Shown here: positions 5,924 to 13,100 of the stretch, in pieces
Numbering within the stretch: position 1 is the stretch's first letter
Layout: each line of letters starts with the position of its first letter
Virus record (IMG/VR): IMGVR_UViG_3300046517_001948
Span: 1-36,370 of that record
Length of the DNA: 36,370 nucleotides
Strand: one strand, 5' to 3'
Source: a virus
Notes under the pieces: model-generated
Databases searched by the model: none
Seen by the model: only the letters and a program-made list of their open reading frames with translations
Told to the model about the DNA's origin: nothing
Made by a program: the position numbers and the translations under genes

Positions 5924-7837
5924 ATGACCATTTTGCATTTGGACATCGAGTCGTTCAGCGTCGCCGACCTCAAGCGGGTCGGAGTGGAAAATTACGTCAG
6001 GGCGCCCGGCTTCGCGGTGACGGTGGTTGGCTGGGCGTTCGACGATGAGCCATCACAATCCGTGGTCTGGCCCAGCACCGCTTTACCGTCACGGGTGCGT
6101 GATCACATCACCGAAGGCGGCACCATCAAGGCGTGGAACGCCAATTTCGAGTGGCACATATTGAAGTTGCATTACGGCATCGTCGCGCGGCACACGCAGA
6201 TGGATGACGTCATGCAGAGGTCCTTGGCGTGGGGGCTGCCGGGGTCGCTGCTGCAGGCCGGCGAGGCGATTGGCGCCCCGGTGGTCAAGGACGACACCGC
6301 GCGGCGGCTGATGCTGTCGATGGGCAAGCCACGTAGGGATGGCACGGGGTGGCATGAGGACCGCAGCGGCAAGGCGGTGCGGATGCTCGACGATTTGGCG
6401 GTGTATTGCCGGCGGGACGTCGACGCCGAGCGCGAACTCGACCGGATGATCCCGGCGCTGTCGGCGGAGGAGAAGGCATTGTCGGCGGTCGACGCCGAAA
6501 TCAACCAGATGGGGGTGCTGATCGATCTGGTGGCGGTCAGGGCGCTGAAGAAGGCCGCCGAGACGGAACGCTGGGGGCTGGACGCCGAATGCGCGGTGCT
6601 GACGTCGGGCGCGGTGACCTCAGCCGGCACCCAATCGGAGAAGCTGCTGGCGTGGCTGCGGGGCGAGAACGTCATCCTGAAGGACACGACGAAGGAGACG
6701 ATTGGCGCGTGGCTGGCGCCGGGCAGGCGGCTGCCTCCGCGTGTGCGCAGGGTGCTGGAAATCCGGCAGGCGGTGGCGAAATCGTCGCTGGCGAAATTGG
6801 ATGCGATGGCGGCGGTGGCGTCGGTGGCGGACGAGCGAGCGCGAAATTTGTTGCAGTTCAATGGCGCCGGGCGAACGGGGCGCTGGGCCGGAAGGCTGAT
6901 CCAGGTGCAGAACCTGCCACGACCCGACAGGGGGATGAACGCCGATACGGTGATCGGCGTGGCGCAAAGGGATGCCGGCGGGCTGGGGATGTTCTGGGGT
7001 AAGCCGATGCGGGCAATCTCGGGGGCGTTGCGGGGCTGCCTGGTGGCGCGGCGGGGGTGTGTGCTGGTGTCGGTCGACCTGTCGCAGATCGAGGCGCGGA
7101 TCACGGCGTGGCTGGCGGGGCAGGAGGACGTGCTGCAGGCGTTTCGCGAGCAGAGGGACGTCTACACCCTGCAGGCGGCGGCGGTGGGCTCTGGTGACCG
7201 CCAACTGGGCAAGGTGCTGGTGCTGGCGTGTGGCTACGGGATGGGGCCGGAGAAGTTCAGGCAAACGGCGGCTGAACAGTATGGGGTGGTGCTGACGGCG
7301 ATGGAGGCGGAGGCGGCGCTGCGGGGGTGGCGGGCCGGCAATGGACGGATCGTCCGCTATTGGTACAGCATCGAGGACTGCGTCAAGGCGGCGGTCAGGA
7401 AGCCGGGGGTGGCAGTATGGCTCGAACATGGGGTCGCCGCCGGCGTCGGCCCGGATGGGGTGCTGATGCTGAGGAAGCCGGGTGGTGGCAGGCTGGCATA
7501 TCATGGGATGCGGTTCTCAGATGGCGGCCTGGTGTTTTCTGGCTTGAACGGCAAAACGAAAAAGTGGGGGACGGAAAGGACATACGGTGGCCGGCTGGTC
7601 GAGAACATGGCGCAGTCGGTGGCGCGCGACGTCATGGCGCTGGGGGTGATGGCGTCGCATCGGGCGGGGTGGACGCCAATCATGACGGTGCACGATGAAA
7701 TCGTCTGGGAAGTGCCGGAGCGGGACGCCGCCGGCACTGCTGCCGTGCTCAGGGATTTGATGATCCGGGGGGCGTCGTGGAGCGGTGGGCTGCCGCTGGC
7801 GGCGGAATACAAGATATCGAAGCGGTTCGGCAAATAG
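5924..7837 (+). CDS. Family A DNA polymerase with 3'-5' exonuclease
   Basis: This 637-aa replicative polymerase has an exonuclease domain with HLDIES (D7, E9), AWNANFEWHIL and YCRRD (Y161, D165). The palm and fingers carry motif A SVDLSQIEARI (catalytic D385), motif B RQLGKVLVLACGYG and motif C VHDEIVWEVP (H590, D591). It lacks a separate 5' nuclease domain, as usual in phages. I start at ATG 5924 because GGAGAAACGACAG, a relative of the conserved start element, precedes it and the exonuclease homology begins at once. The open frame upstream to 5828 lies in the promoter. It is the first rightward gene. Confidence 0.92.
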   Translation: MTILHLDIESFSVADLKRVGVENYVRAPGFAVTVVGWAFDDEPSQSVVWPSTALPSRVRDHITEGGTIKAWNANFEWHILKLHYGIVARHTQMDDVMQRSLAWGLPGSLLQAGEAIGAPVVKDDTARRLMLSMGKPRRDGTGWHEDRSGKAVRMLDDLAVYCRRDVDAERELDRMIPALSAEEKALSAVDAEINQMGVLIDLVAVRALKKAAETERWGLDAECAVLTSGAVTSAGTQSEKLLAWLRGENVILKDTTKETIGAWLAPGRRLPPRVRRVLEIRQAVAKSSLAKLDAMAAVASVADERARNLLQFNGAGRTGRWAGRLIQVQNLPRPDRGMNADTVIGVAQRDAGGLGMFWGKPMRAISGALRGCLVARRGCVLVSVDLSQIEARITAWLAGQEDVLQAFREQRDVYTLQAAAVGSGDRQLGKVLVLACGYGMGPEKFRQTAAEQYGVVLTAMEAEAALRGWRAGNGRIVRYWYSIEDCVKAAVRKPGVAVWLEHGVAAGVGPDGVLMLRKPGGGRLAYHGMRFSDGGLVFSGLNGKTKKWGTERTYGGRLVENMAQSVARDVMALGVMASHRAGWTPIMTVHDEIVWEVPERDAAGTAAVLRDLMIRGASWSGGLPLAAEYKISKRFGK

Positions 7838-8057
7838 ACACCAGATGGTGTGGCTGGACTTGATTGGCCGGCTCAACGAAAATAGCCACCCCGTGGGCAG
7901 GGGCGGCTATTGTTTCGTATCCGAATGGGGTTCGAATGACGGGCGGCTGCGAAGCGGGGAAGCCTGTCCGAGATACCGCCGGAGTAACGACAAACCTACG
8001 ATACCGACGCAGGGCAATCCCGCTCCGCGTCATGAGATATAGGCCACGGAGGCTTTC
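7838..8057 (+). other. Structured intergenic region, possible RNA element or decayed gene
   Basis: This 220-bp gap contains a small ACACC/GGTGT hairpin (7839-7852) and an imperfect hairpin AATAGCC-A-CCCC/GGGG-C-GGCTATT (7881-7911) with a weak T tract. It also holds a 7-bp stem GACGGGC/GCCTGTC (7938-7944 with 7962-7968), which encloses GCT-GCGA-AGC, a GNRA tetraloop hairpin (7946-7955). An orphan copy of the conserved start element follows at 7981. A 65-codon frame (7846-8042) is open but has no Shine-Dalgarno sequence and no recognisable product. Confidence 0.4.
7981..7994 (+). promoter_or_regulatory. Orphan conserved start element without start codon
   Basis: GGAGTAACGACAAA matches the element that precedes genes at 11855, 32288 and elsewhere. 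Here it is followed by CCTACG, with no ATG, GTG or TTG at usable distance. It may be a relic of a lost small gene or have a role other than translation. Confidence 0.5.
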
Positions 8058-8618
8058 ATGACAATACGCAACGCCGACGCCCTGATGTATCTGAAAGAGG
8101 CTTTCGGGGACAGGTGGGAACAGGCTTGGGTGGAATGGGGGACGTTCGACGGCGGGGGTCTTTTCCGCAGGAACGGATGCGGGAGGGTCGGCAGGCTGGC
8201 GGAAGGAAGCCCGCCGGAAGACCAGGCGGTCTATGTCTGCTGCGGGCTGCTGAAACCGGGTTCGACGCGGCGCTGCATCGAGAATGTGTCGCGGGTGCAT
8301 GTGCTGTGCATCGACGACGTCGGCAGCAAGATCGACCTGGCGGACATGGAAGCCGGGGTCGCGATGGGCTTGGTGCCGGAGCCGTCGGCGACCATCGAAA
8401 CGTCGCCGGGAAACTTCCAGTGGCACTATTTCATCGCCGGCGGCATGGAGGTCGAACAGTACAGGGCGCTGCGCAAGGCGATGCGGTCGAATGCGATCCA
8501 CGGGCATTCCGACGCGATCTCCCCGGCGAACCTCATAAGGCTGCCGATGGGCGTCAACGGCAAACCCGGCGCGGTGCGGCACGATGTTGCCGTCCAGCAG
8601 TGGGGGGTAAGCTCATGA
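8058..8618 (+). CDS. AEP/RepB-like DNA primase
   Basis: This 186-aa protein resembles the archaeo-eukaryotic primase / RepB-type catalytic domain found in phage replication modules. VLCIDDVGSK supplies the metal-binding acids, PSATIETSPGNFQWHYFI the Ser/His core strand, and ISPANLIRLPMGVNGKPG the C-terminal motif. It would make primers for the polymerase. ACGGAGGCTTTC precedes the ATG. The stop overlaps the next gene as ATGA, so primase and helicase, which are fused in many phages, are separate but translationally coupled here. Confidence 0.75.
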   Translation: MTIRNADALMYLKEAFGDRWEQAWVEWGTFDGGGLFRRNGCGRVGRLAEGSPPEDQAVYVCCGLLKPGSTRRCIENVSRVHVLCIDDVGSKIDLADMEAGVAMGLVPEPSATIETSPGNFQWHYFIAGGMEVEQYRALRKAMRSNAIHGHSDAISPANLIRLPMGVNGKPGAVRHDVAVQQWGVSS

Positions 8619-10384
8619 CGTACAGCGGCGAGGACCTGCTGACGTGGTTCGGCGGCGGCGCGCCGGTGACGCCAGCGCCGCCGGCTGGGGATTTGCTGGC
8701 GCCGTCGGAGGCGATGCTGAAGGCGGTGCTGGCACGGCTGCCGAACGACGGTGTCGCCGGATACTGCAACTCGTATGAGGCGTGGATCGAGTTCGGCCTG
8801 GCGCTATACGGCGCGACCGGAGGCGAGGGATTGGAGCTGTGGGAGGACTGGTGTTCGACGCAGGTGCAGCAGGTCGACGAGACGGCGAAGTGGGCGTCGT
8901 TCTCGGCGACGGGGCTGGGCTGGGATACGCTGTGCATGTACGAGGACACGATGGGGATGGGGTCGCGGTCGGCAATCGCGGCGCTGGTGTTCGACGACGG
9001 CGAAGTGGCGCCGGCGGTGGCGGCTGGGGTGGCTGGGTTACCGCGCGCCATGCAATTGAAATACGCCGAGGACATCGCCCGGCGGTGGGGGTGGCGGATG
9101 CGCTACGTACTCGACCGCAAGGCGTGGGCGGAGTTCGACGGGGTGGCGTGGCGGCATCTGCCGTCGAAGGTCAAGCTGGCGGGGCGGGCGGCGATGGCCA
9201 TGGCGAGGTCGGCACCGCCGAAGGCACGGGGGGAGCACGACGTCACGACGCTGTCGTTCCTGGATGGGGTCGAGGGGCTGTGCCAGCAGATGCCGGCGCT
9301 GCAGTGCCGCGAAACGGATTTCGATAAAGATGTCTGGCTGCTGGGGACGCCCGGGGGGACAGTGGACCTCAGGACGGGGGTGCTTGGGGCGGCGAAGGCA
9401 TCGGATTTGATATCGAAGGTGACGGCGGTGGCGCCGGCGGCTGGGGTGACGTGCCCACGCTGGCTGCGGTTCCTGGACGAGGTGACGGAAGGCGATTTGG
9501 CGTCGGTGGCGTTCCTGCAGCAGTGGGCGGGGTACTGCCTGACGGGACTGACCATCGAGGAGAAGATTCTGTTCCTGTATGGGCCGGGTGGCAACGGCAA
9601 GAGCAAGTTTTCGGACATGCTGGCTTGGGTGCTGGGCGACCATGCGGCCAAGCCGGTGGCTGATTTGTTCATCAAGAAGGCGCACGGCATGGGGCATACG
9701 TCGAAATTGGCGATGCTGTCGGGGGCGAGGCTGTGCACCATCTCGGAAGTGCCGGCTGGGGCGCAGTGGGACGAAGGGTTGCTGAAGGACATCACCGGCG
9801 GCGGCGTGGTGACGGCTGGGTTCAAGCACAGGGACGAATTCAGTTTTGAACCCCGGTTCAAGTTGCTGGCATACGGCAACCATCAGCCGACGTTTCCAGG
9901 CGGCATAGACGAAGCGATCCGCCGGCGGTTCATGATGATGGAGTTTCGTTTTCAGCCCAGGGTTGTCGACCTGGAGTTGATGGACAAGCTGAAAGGCGAG
10001 GCGGCGGGGGTGCTGCGGTGGATGATAGAGGGGTGTCTGGCGTGGCGGAAAACGCGGCTGATAAAGCCAAAAAAGGTCGAGGACGCCACCGACGCGATGT
10101 TCAGGGAACAGGACCTGCTGGGGCAGTGGATCGGCGCCAGGATCGAAAAAGCGAGGGGCTCTGAAGTCTTGGTATTGGTGCTGTTCAAGGACTGGATCGA
10201 CTGGCGAAACCAGCAGGGAAATCACGAGCTTTTCGACAGCGTAACGGTGTTTGGCAAGGAATTGGTGGACCGAAGGGGCTTCGTAAGGAAGCGGATCAAC
10301 AGCGGAAATGTGTATCAAGACATCAAAATCAGAGGGACTTCGGGTGTAGGGTTCGACGTTTTCGGCAGTCCGCTAAGCCCTTGA
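8615..10384 (+). CDS. Primase-helicase: PriCT-2, D5_N, SF3 helicase
   Basis: This 589-aa replicative helicase has an N-terminal PriCT-2-like domain (about residues 45-110, YCNSYEAWIEFGLALYG then TGLGWDTLCMYE). A D5_N-like region (about 150-300) and an SF3 ATPase follow, with Walker A FLYGPGGNGKSKF, a Walker B-like LCTISEV, and sensor KLLAYGNHQPTF followed by AIRRRF (Arg finger). It unwinds the replication fork as a hexamer and works with the adjacent primase. The ATG at 8615 overlaps the primase stop. A longer frame from 8114 is a shadow of the primase gene. Confidence 0.9.
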   Translation: MTYSGEDLLTWFGGGAPVTPAPPAGDLLAPSEAMLKAVLARLPNDGVAGYCNSYEAWIEFGLALYGATGGEGLELWEDWCSTQVQQVDETAKWASFSATGLGWDTLCMYEDTMGMGSRSAIAALVFDDGEVAPAVAAGVAGLPRAMQLKYAEDIARRWGWRMRYVLDRKAWAEFDGVAWRHLPSKVKLAGRAAMAMARSAPPKARGEHDVTTLSFLDGVEGLCQQMPALQCRETDFDKDVWLLGTPGGTVDLRTGVLGAAKASDLISKVTAVAPAAGVTCPRWLRFLDEVTEGDLASVAFLQQWAGYCLTGLTIEEKILFLYGPGGNGKSKFSDMLAWVLGDHAAKPVADLFIKKAHGMGHTSKLAMLSGARLCTISEVPAGAQWDEGLLKDITGGGVVTAGFKHRDEFSFEPRFKLLAYGNHQPTFPGGIDEAIRRRFMMMEFRFQPRVVDLELMDKLKGEAAGVLRWMIEGCLAWRKTRLIKPKKVEDATDAMFREQDLLGQWIGARIEKARGSEVLVLVLFKDWIDWRNQQGNHELFDSVTVFGKELVDRRGFVRKRINSGNVYQDIKIRGTSGVGFDVFGSPLSP

Positions 10385-10391
10385 TATCATT

Positions 10392-10507
10392 GGGTTGTGT
10401 ACAGTTGTGTATAGTTTTCCTAAACTTGTCCTACGCGCGAGGAGATTGAAGACATGAGTGCATCCATAGGAGAGTTTACGGAAACTATACACAACTATAC
10501 ACAACCC
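10392..10507. repeat. Large imperfect inverted repeat with GTATAG core (origin or operator candidate)
   Basis: Left arm 10392-10434 (GGGTTGTGTACAGTTGTGTA then TAGTTTTCCTAAACT and TCCTA) matches the reverse complement of right arm 10465-10507 with few differences. Each arm carries two copies of TTGTGTA(T/C)AGTT. The roughly 30-bp centre holds TTGAAGACATGAGTG, resembling the leader motif at 10585. A second hairpin AACCCTT/AAGGGTT (10503-10523) abuts it. Its position directly after the helicase gene fits a replication origin or a regulator binding site. Confidence 0.6.
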
Positions 10508-10588
10508 TTGGAAAATAAGGGTTCTGCCGGTTTTGTCGGGGTTTTTCCGGGGTTTTTCGAAAAAAGGTGGGGGGCGCCCTTGCGTTGA
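10454..10588 (+). CDS. Possible 44-aa small protein
   Basis: ATG at 10454 is preceded by GAGGAG with 9-nt spacing and reads 44 codons to TGA at 10588. The product begins MSASIGEFTETIHNYTQPLE and ends in a Gly/Phe-rich part (GFVGVFPGFFEKRWG). Half of it is encoded by the right arm of the inverted repeat. It may be a genuine tiny gene or a by-product of the repeat; no family is recognised. Confidence 0.35.
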   Translation: MSASIGEFTETIHNYTQPLENKGSAGFVGVFPGFFEKRWGAPLR

Positions 10589-10608
10589 AGAATTGAGTGG
10601 ACTATATG
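10580..10608 (+). promoter_or_regulatory. Promoter before first small-gene cluster
   Basis: TTGCGT (10580-10585), a 17-bp spacer and TATATG (10603-10608). The bases TTGCGTTGAAGA and the following TTGAGTGGA recur almost unchanged at 11769-11791 before the second small-gene cluster. Confidence 0.5.
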
Positions 10609-10649
10609 GGGAAGACATCAAAACCAAACTTCAAAGGAGTAACGGCAAA

Positions 10650-10955
10650 ATGACTTACGGTGTACCTGGATACGCGGTCCGCGACCGCATCGACGAGCTC
10701 GAAGACCGGCTTTACGATCTGAAGGCCGACATCGTCGACGCCCGTGCCGAACGTGACAAGGCGCTCGAACAGGTCGACGAGCTCGACAATGAGCGCGCCC
10801 GCCTGCAGGACCGTCTGGCGACGTTGGAGGATATGTTGCTCGACATCCGCGACTGGATGGACAGCCGCGCGGATGCCGACCACGACGGCGAGACATTCGT
10901 GGCCAATGACGAAATGCAGTGGGCGATGCGGATCACTGCCGAGGTGGCGCCGTGA
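10650..10955 (+). CDS. Small coiled-coil protein
   Basis: This 101-aa protein is not recognised by family. Residues 10-70 are a continuous charged heptad pattern (RIDELEDRLYDLKADIVDAR, then EQVDELDNERARLQDRLATL), predicting a dimeric coiled coil. A short acidic tail ends in MQWAMRITAEVAP. AAAGGAGTAACGGCAAA (10633-10649) precedes the ATG, a full copy of the conserved start element. It begins a chain of four overlapping small genes. A role in host takeover or DNA binding is possible but not shown. Confidence 0.75.
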   Translation: MTYGVPGYAVRDRIDELEDRLYDLKADIVDARAERDKALEQVDELDNERARLQDRLATLEDMLLDIRDWMDSRADADHDGETFVANDEMQWAMRITAEVAP

Positions 10956-11152
10956 ACCGCGCCATCATCCGGCATTACGCCGCCAGCCGTGGAATGCGCT
11001 ACCGCATCACCTGCGCCGGCCATGTCGACCTCTTCGGCTTGCTGCCGGGTTCGCACTTGCGCGGCTGGTATCGTTTCGCCGGCAGTGAGGCGGCGGCGGT
11101 CAGCCGTATCGTCGTGGAAAGTGTCGGCGATATCATCGGAGGCGGGGCATGA
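10952..11152 (+). CDS. Small hypothetical protein
   Basis: This 66-aa protein starts at GTG 10952, which overlaps the previous stop as GTGA. It begins VNRAIIRHYAASRGMRYRIT and ends SRIVVESVGDIIGGGA. The composition suggests a small alpha/beta domain with a basic N-terminus. No family is recognised. Its position in the tightly overlapped cluster (10650-11761) points to co-translation with its neighbours. Confidence 0.65.
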   Translation: MNRAIIRHYAASRGMRYRITCAGHVDLFGLLPGSHLRGWYRFAGSEAAAVSRIVVESVGDIIGGGA

Positions 11153-11457
11153 TCTGGACCGTCGTTGCGCCGCATGGCGAGGAGGATATCGGCCTGCTGC
11201 CGATGATTTTCACCGATAGCGATCCCCGTCCAGCCGCCATGCAGGCCAATGAGCGCTACGCTCATGGCGGTGGATGGCGCCCGCAAAAAGGCTGGAAGGT
11301 CAATTCGAAAAACGGTGTCGCCCGTTATCCCGGCGATCCCGTGCTGAAGCCGATTGCGTGGGCCGGGATGAACGATGAAATGTTGTTTGTCTACCGTTAC
11401 GGCTACGTCTGCGTCATGCAGCGCGGCGGCGCCTTCGAGATGGCGAGGCTGGATTGA
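11149..11457 (+). CDS. Small hypothetical protein
   Basis: This 102-aa protein begins MIWTVVAPHGEEDIGLLPMI. Aromatic and basic residues are rich in the middle (GGGWRPQKGWKV) and it ends FVYRYGYVCVMQRGGAFEMA, likely a beta-rich fold. No family is recognised. The ATG overlaps the previous stop by 4 bp (ATGA), and the next gene's ATG overlaps its own stop by 1 bp. Confidence 0.65.
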   Translation: MIWTVVAPHGEEDIGLLPMIFTDSDPRPAAMQANERYAHGGGWRPQKGWKVNSKNGVARYPGDPVLKPIAWAGMNDEMLFVYRYGYVCVMQRGGAFEMARLD

Positions 11458-11666
11458 TGTCTTTCAAACCGGAAGTCCAGACCGCCGGCAATGGCGACAG
11501 GTGGAGCGGAAACGCGCTGGTCTTCGCCAGTCGGGCCGAGGCGCTCGACTATGTCGAAGACCTCATGTTCCGCTGGACAGCGGTCACTGATACCCGTGCG
11601 GTCGAGACCGACGAACCCGTTACCCATGTCTGGAAGGATGGCCAATTGGGGCATGTGAAACCGTGA
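11457..11666 (+). CDS. Small conserved phage protein
   Basis: This 69-aa protein begins MSFKPEVQTAGNGDRWSGNA and contains FASRAEALDYVEDLMFRWTA followed by VTDTRAVETDEPVTHVW. This arrangement is seen in many small phage proteins: an Ala-rich helix, then RW, then a short beta segment ending DEPV. The function is unknown. The start ATG overlaps the preceding TGA by one base (TGATG). An in-frame TTG at 11454 is a less likely start. Confidence 0.65.
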   Translation: MSFKPEVQTAGNGDRWSGNALVFASRAEALDYVEDLMFRWTAVTDTRAVETDEPVTHVWKDGQLGHVKP

Positions 11667-11761
11667 CGCTGTTTTTGGAACTCGGGGTGCTTGGCGCCTT
11701 GTTCACCCTCATTCCCATGGTCGGCATCGTGATCATGGGCCTGCTGGGATTGTGGGACTAA
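11663..11761 (+). CDS. Tiny membrane protein (32 aa)
   Basis: GTG at 11663 overlaps the previous stop (GTGA) and reads 32 codons to TAA at 11761. Almost the whole product is hydrophobic: VTLFLELGVLGALFTLIPMV then GIVIMGLLGLWD, a single transmembrane helix. The tight coupling supports a real gene despite its size. It could be a holin-like or host-envelope-targeting peptide; nothing more can be said. Confidence 0.6.
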   Translation: MTLFLELGVLGALFTLIPMVGIVIMGLLGLWD

Positions 11762-11781
11762 AAATAATTTGCGTTGAAGAC

Positions 11782-11810
11782 TTGCAGTGGAGCCTTTTAT
11801 CGTCTAGATA
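11782..11810 (+). promoter_or_regulatory. Promoter before HhH gene
   Basis: TTGCAG (11782-11787), a 17-bp spacer and TAGATA (11805-11810). It lies just after the repeated leader TTGCGTTGAAGACTTG (11769-11784). The leader RNA also has a small hairpin GCGCA-TTGG-TGCGC (11821-11834) just before the start element at 11841-11854. Confidence 0.5.
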
Positions 11811-11854
11811 GAGGGTTCTGGCGCATTGGTGCGCTTCTAAAGGAGTAACGACAA

Positions 11855-12445
11855 ATGTACGACCGCGATATGCCCCTGATGCGTGACCACGCGCTGGCTT
11901 CCCCCGCCGGCCTCACCGACGTGATTGCATTCGTGCTGGCAACCATCCAGCAACCCTTGCAGTCGGTCGCCAATCAGATGCGCGACATCCGCGCCAACGG
12001 CGCTGGCAGCAAATATCTTTTTGGCAGCAAGCGTGGCGGTTACGAGTATGCCGTCGCTCATGCCGACGTGTTACACGCCGCCGTGGTCAAGGCCGTGCAG
12101 GTCAATGACGTCGTTGGCGCCGTCGATATCCTTTCCAACGTTCCGGGCTTGGGTATCGTCAAGGCGAGCTTTGTCGCACAGATTTGCGGTCTCGAAGTTG
12201 CCTGTCTCGATACGCACAATCTGAAGCGGCTTGGCCTTGGTGAAGCGACGTTCAAGCTGGCCAAGTCGGTCAAGCATGAAACCAAGCTGGCGAAAATCGC
12301 CAAGTACGTGGCGGTCTGCGCCCGGGAAGGCGGTTCGCGCTATTTCTGGAATTCGTGGTGTGAGTTCGTCGCTGGCAATCGCGCCAACCGGTCGTTGGCG
12401 ACTGCCGATGCCGTCTCGGCTTACCATGCTGCCTGCATTGCATAG
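11855..12445 (+). CDS. Helix-hairpin-helix protein, HhH-GPD/DNA glycosylase-like
   Basis: This 196-aa protein has at its centre DILSNVPGLGIVKASFVAQI followed by CGLEVACLDTHNLKRLGL. The PGLGxxKA hairpin and the later conserved Asp (LDTHN) match the HhH-GPD layout of base excision glycosylases, where the Asp is catalytic. It may cleave or bind modified DNA bases or simply bind DNA. It stands alone with its own promoter and a perfect start element (AGGAGTAACGACAA), and it is followed by a terminator, so it is regulated as a single gene. The enzymatic call is tentative. Confidence 0.6.
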   Translation: MYDRDMPLMRDHALASPAGLTDVIAFVLATIQQPLQSVANQMRDIRANGAGSKYLFGSKRGGYEYAVAHADVLHAAVVKAVQVNDVVGAVDILSNVPGLGIVKASFVAQICGLEVACLDTHNLKRLGLGEATFKLAKSVKHETKLAKIAKYVAVCAREGGSRYFWNSWCEFVAGNRANRSLATADAVSAYHAACIA

Positions 12446-12481
12446 GCCGTAACGCCACAGGCGAGGCCGTACAGAGGGTTC

Positions 12482-12510
12482 AAGGGCTCCGGAGCTTCCG
12501 GGGCCCTTTT
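12482..12510 (+). terminator. Rho-independent terminator ending the early rightward region
   Basis: An 11-bp stem with one G-U pair (12482-12492 with 12498-12508, AAGGGCTCCGG/CCGGGGCCCTT) has a 5-nt loop and is followed by TTCGCGTT. It is bracketed by a further inverted repeat CCGTACAG (12467-12474) and CTGTACGG (12524-12531). It separates the early genes from the terminase operon. Confidence 0.8.
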
Positions 12511-12554
12511 CGCGTTGGTTGCGCTGTACGGGGCTGGCGTGGCATTGTGCGGGC

Positions 12555-13100
12555 ATGTTCACGCGCATTCCGGTTAAGCAGGAACAGTTTTTGCTGCTCG
12601 TCCTTGATGGCCAGCCGGCGAGCCGTGCCTATGCCCATGTCTATGGTCAGGACAAATCCAAAGCCGTCTGCGAGGTTTCCGGTTCAAGACTGTTAAGCAA
12701 GGCTAAGGTTCAGCAGCGGAAGAGCGAGCTTCTGGCCGCGCGACATGCGGCCAGCCCCATATCAGCGGCGTTTTTGACAGGCGAATTATTGGCTACAGCC
12801 GTTGAAAGCCGGGCACTTGGGCAGGGTTCAGCTGCCCAGGCTTGCTACATGGGGATAGCCAAACTGCATGGCCTCATCGTCGACCGCGTCCAGGCCGACG
12901 TGCTGGTTCGTAAGCCGGCTAACAATCCCGACAGCCCCGATGAGATGACAGCAGAGGCTTGGCTGTCTGACTTCGGCGTTACAGTAATAGAGCACAACTC
13001 TACTGCAGCTATACCTGCGCAACCCGAAACTATAGTTGAGATACACCAGAAAGATGCAGAGGTCGAGGGCGACGACGAGGGCCAGGCCTATACAGTATAG
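12555..13100 (+). CDS. terS: Terminase small subunit
   Basis: This 181-aa protein begins MFTRIPVKQEQFLLLVLDGQ, then PASRAYAHVYG, AVCEVSGSRLLSKAKVQQRK and a helical oligomerisation region with TAAEAWL-like residues (EMTAEAWLSDFG). This is the usual small terminase pattern: an HTH-like N-terminus that recognises the packaging site, then an oligomerising core. It is directly followed by the KTSC and large subunit genes. The 3' end is AT-richer than its surroundings and runs into a cluster of GTATAG repeats (13095-13166) that may be the packaging signal. A longer frame from 12519 lacks a ribosome site. Confidence 0.78.
   Translation: MFTRIPVKQEQFLLLVLDGQPASRAYAHVYGQDKSKAVCEVSGSRLLSKAKVQQRKSELLAARHAASPISAAFLTGELLATAVESRALGQGSAAQACYMGIAKLHGLIVDRVQADVLVRKPANNPDSPDEMTAEAWLSDFGVTVIEHNSTAAIPAQPETIVEIHQKDAEVEGDDEGQAYTV

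Noticed and set aside
7925-7945. GGTTCGAAT resembling a tRNA T-loop
   Set aside because: The flanking bases do not form a 5-bp T stem, and no acceptor, D or anticodon arms can be built around it.
7938-8040. Possible known riboswitch (TPP-like bits GAGATACC, cobalamin-like pieces)
   Set aside because: Only short fragments match in the wrong order; no known riboswitch consensus fits, so only an unspecified structured RNA is suggested.
7846-8042. 65-codon open frame in the polymerase-primase gap
   Set aside because: It has no Shine-Dalgarno sequence, no recognisable product, and overlaps several hairpins. It is mentioned within the intergenic feature only.
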